From Deltaproteobacteria bacterium (GTDB taxonomy: Bacteria > Desulfobacterota > GWC2-55-46 > DRQE01), in NCBI GenBank assembly GCA_011371515.1, contig DRQE01000138.1, positions 1 to 6,713 on the forward strand: DNA of 6,713 nucleotides, written 5' to 3'. How positions within the stretch are numbered: the stretch's first letter is position 1; each line of letters opens with the position of its first letter. The notes beneath the pieces were generated by a model. It worked only from the letters and a program-made list of their open reading frames with translations. It was not told the origin of the DNA and did not search any database. Positions 5,299-6,713 of this stretch are shown piece by piece. The position numbers were made by a program, and so were the translations under genes.

Positions 5299-6713
5299 AA
5301 TCGAATTTATAAAAAAGTATAGAACTTTTTTCTTTGCCTGTAAAGCGTCCCTTTTCTGATGTAACCACAACGAGGGTCTTAACCCCGTTCAGCTCGCCTA
5401 TAACAAAGTCAGCCACATAGGGTGTGAGCTCGTCACTCTTCCACTCCTCGCTGAAAGACACCCCGTGCCACTCAAGAATCCTTATGGAGCCGTTCTTGAA
5501 GAACTTCTTTATTGAAGCCCACTCGCCAAATATTCCACCTGCCGTGTTCTTCTTTATTACGACCTCTTTTATGCCATCCCCGTCTATATCGGCACAGTAG
5601 AACCTGCTCTCAAAGAGTATGTACTCATCCCTTTCTTCGAGTTCCACCCAGTTAAGGGTGCCTCCGTACATAATGGAACTGCGCCATCTTTCGGTAAACC
5701 CCTCTTTATCAGCCGTGGATGTGTATACCCTGAGGTAGCCCTTTCTGTCGAGCCACAATAGGGCTGGGGGTGAATCCTCTGTGAGTTTGCATACCTCGAA
5801 CCCGTAGAGGGCAATCCTGCGGGGTAGCTTCAGCGCCTCTTTCTTCTCAAGCCCCTCACCCTTTCTTTCGAGCAGGAATATGCCGCCACTATAGCCCCAC
5901 TCTCTTCTGAAGCCCTGCCCGAGAATAACTGGGGTGCCGTCCTGATACAGCACCCTTACGAGGTAGGGTATTCCGCACTTCTTCTTGAAGCCCTTATCAT
6001 ACCACACGATACAGCTATCAGGAGCACTTCTGCCGAGCCTCGAAAGGTAAAGCACTCCATCTGCCACATCTACAGATATATTGCCCCCGCCCGTATCTAT
6101 TTCAGCGAGCTTTTCAACAGCCTTATCTTTTATCGAGAACACTACAAGCCTTTGCTCCGTAAGTGCCACAAGCTCCTTTTTTCCGTCTCCTGTAAGGTCA
6201 TAGAGCTCTATCTCCTTGACATCCATTGCCACATCTACGGCATTTATGAACTCAAGCCCAATTCCCTTTCTGGCAGGCTCGATGGGCTTTTCTTCTGGCA
6301 GGTCAGCCTTTTCGGGTTCCTCCTCGTAAGCAGCCCTGAACTTTCCTTTGTATACAGGGGTCTCTGTCTTGACAGGCTCCTCCCACACTCCCATTGCCTT
6401 GAGCACATCCTCTGCCATGGTGTCCGCAATGTCTACCACCGTGCCCACACCCTTGCTCTTTCTGTAGATTGGCAGGAGCTTTCCTTTGTTGACATCCAGA
6501 AGTTTTGCATCAATGCTTATGTGGTCTCCAAGGATAGAGAGGCTGCCAAAGAGCACATAGCCTGCCCCCATGCCTTTTCCTACTTTTTCGGCAACACCTT
6601 CTGTAATCTCTGTGCCTTTTGGAAGCCTCTCGTTGATAACATCCTTTCTTACAAGCTCCACACCATGGAGTGAGCCTATCCTCGTTGAAAGCATGTCCTG
6701 AAGGGCTTCACCT
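5294..6713 (-). CDS. FlgO/TolB-like plus FG-GAP/VCBS repeat protein (N-terminus beyond window)
   Basis: The frame stays open to the window edge: residues GEALQD precede the M at 6692-6694, so that Met is probably internal and a start with a signal peptide should lie beyond 6713. Numbering from that Met (466 residues), 1-100 resemble the FlgO/CsgG/TolB N-terminal-like domain found in envelope proteins, with GAGYVLFGSLSILGDHISIDAKLLDVNKGK (in 43-72). A Glu/Pro-rich linker (about 104-145) follows. The C-terminal part resembles a beta-propeller-like VCBS region: calcium-loop motifs DLTGDGKKELVAL (166-178) and DIDGDGIKEVVI (369-380), and a degenerate third copy near 426-445. Similar two-part proteins occur as periplasmic or lipid-anchored proteins in Geobacter-like bacteria, and their role is unknown. 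Three visible Cys (C228, C240, C302) and C367 are scattered. A tRNA follows 12 bp after the stop. Confidence 0.85.
   Translation of the reverse strand, partial: GEALQDMLSTRIGSLHGVELVRKDVINERLPKGTEITEGVAEKVGKGMGAGYVLFGSLSILGDHISIDAKLLDVNKGKLLPIYRKSKGVGTVVDIADTMAEDVLKAMGVWEEPVKTETPVYKGKFRAAYEEEPEKADLPEEKPIEPARKGIGLEFINAVDVAMDVKEIELYDLTGDGKKELVALTEQRLVVFSIKDKAVEKLAEIDTGGGNISVDVADGVLYLSRLGRSAPDSCIVWYDKGFKKKCGIPYLVRVLYQDGTPVILGQGFRREWGYSGGIFLLERKGEGLEKKEALKLPRRIALYGFEVCKLTEDSPPALLWLDRKGYLRVYTSTADKEGFTERWRSSIMYGGTLNWVELEERDEYILFESRFYCADIDGDGIKEVVIKKNTAGGIFGEWASIKKFFKNGSIRILEWHGVSFSEEWKSDELTPYVADFVIGELNGVKTLVVVTSEKGRFTGKEKSSILFYKFDL
5311..5331. repeat. A/T-rich perfect inverted repeat in the 3' end of the VCBS gene
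   Basis: AAAAAAGT (5311-5318) and ACTTTTTT (5324-5331) are perfect 8-base arms around a 5-base loop. The repeat lies inside the coding region (residues K-S-S-I-L-F near the C-terminus) and just upstream of the tRNA -10. It could act as an upstream A/T-rich promoter element, a weak hairpin at the end of the mRNA, or be incidental. Confidence 0.4.

Noticed and set aside
6152..6673. 173-codon plus-strand open frame opposite the FlgO/VCBS gene
   Set aside because: It is antisense to a coding frame with recognisable domain motifs; no ribosome binding site or family resemblance is seen.
1..6713. A novel multi-gene defence or biosynthetic system
   Set aside because: All large genes belong to known families in separate transcription units with differing orientation; nothing indicates a shared new system.

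Overview
The window looks like ordinary chromosomal DNA from a Gram-negative bacterium: it has a TolC-type outer-membrane factor with a signal peptide and bacterial promoters of the TTGACA type. Base composition looks intermediate. Arginine is often AGG/AGA and isoleucine often ATA, a bias frequent in thermophilic lineages such as Nitrospirota, Aquificota or thermophilic sulfate reducers. The FlgO-like plus VCBS/FG-GAP protein at the right end resembles proteins I know from Geobacter-like bacteria. This lineage guess is weak and rests only on codon choice and family recall.

Left third (1-1666, minus strand): a two-gene unit reads leftwards. A TetR-family regulator is followed, with a 4-base ATGA overlap, by a TolC-family efflux gene cut by the window edge. 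A good promoter (TTGACA, 16-bp spacer, TAATAT) precedes the regulator. A near-perfect palindrome lies immediately downstream of the -10, as expected for an autorepressed efflux operon. The rest of the pump probably lies beyond position 1.

Middle (1771-5107): two divergent genes share a 121-bp intergenic region. Leftward is a GT81-type glycosyltransferase, most likely glucosyl-3-phosphoglycerate synthase, which makes the precursor of the compatible solute glucosylglycerate. Rightward is a P1B-type metal ATPase of the Zn/Cd/Pb class, which would export soft divalent metals. It carries a short His/Cys N-terminus instead of a full HMA domain. The shared region holds a promoter for the glycosyltransferase with a palindrome over its -10, and an 8-bp inverted repeat whose second arm covers the first possible start codon of the ATPase.

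Right third (5205-6713, minus strand): a tRNA with anticodon CAU and encoded CCA lies 12 bp downstream of a large partial gene. That gene has a FlgO/TolB-like N-terminal domain and a C-terminal region with FG-GAP/VCBS calcium-loop motifs. A consensus TATAAT followed by a GC-rich discriminator overlaps its stop codon and probably drives the tRNA separately.

Together the window holds efflux, osmolyte and metal-export genes in separate transcription units. I see no CRISPR array, insertion sequence, phage gene or clear novel multi-gene system. The most interesting points are the regulatory palindromes, the glycosyltransferase without a neighbouring phosphatase, and the unusual ATPase N-terminus and start.
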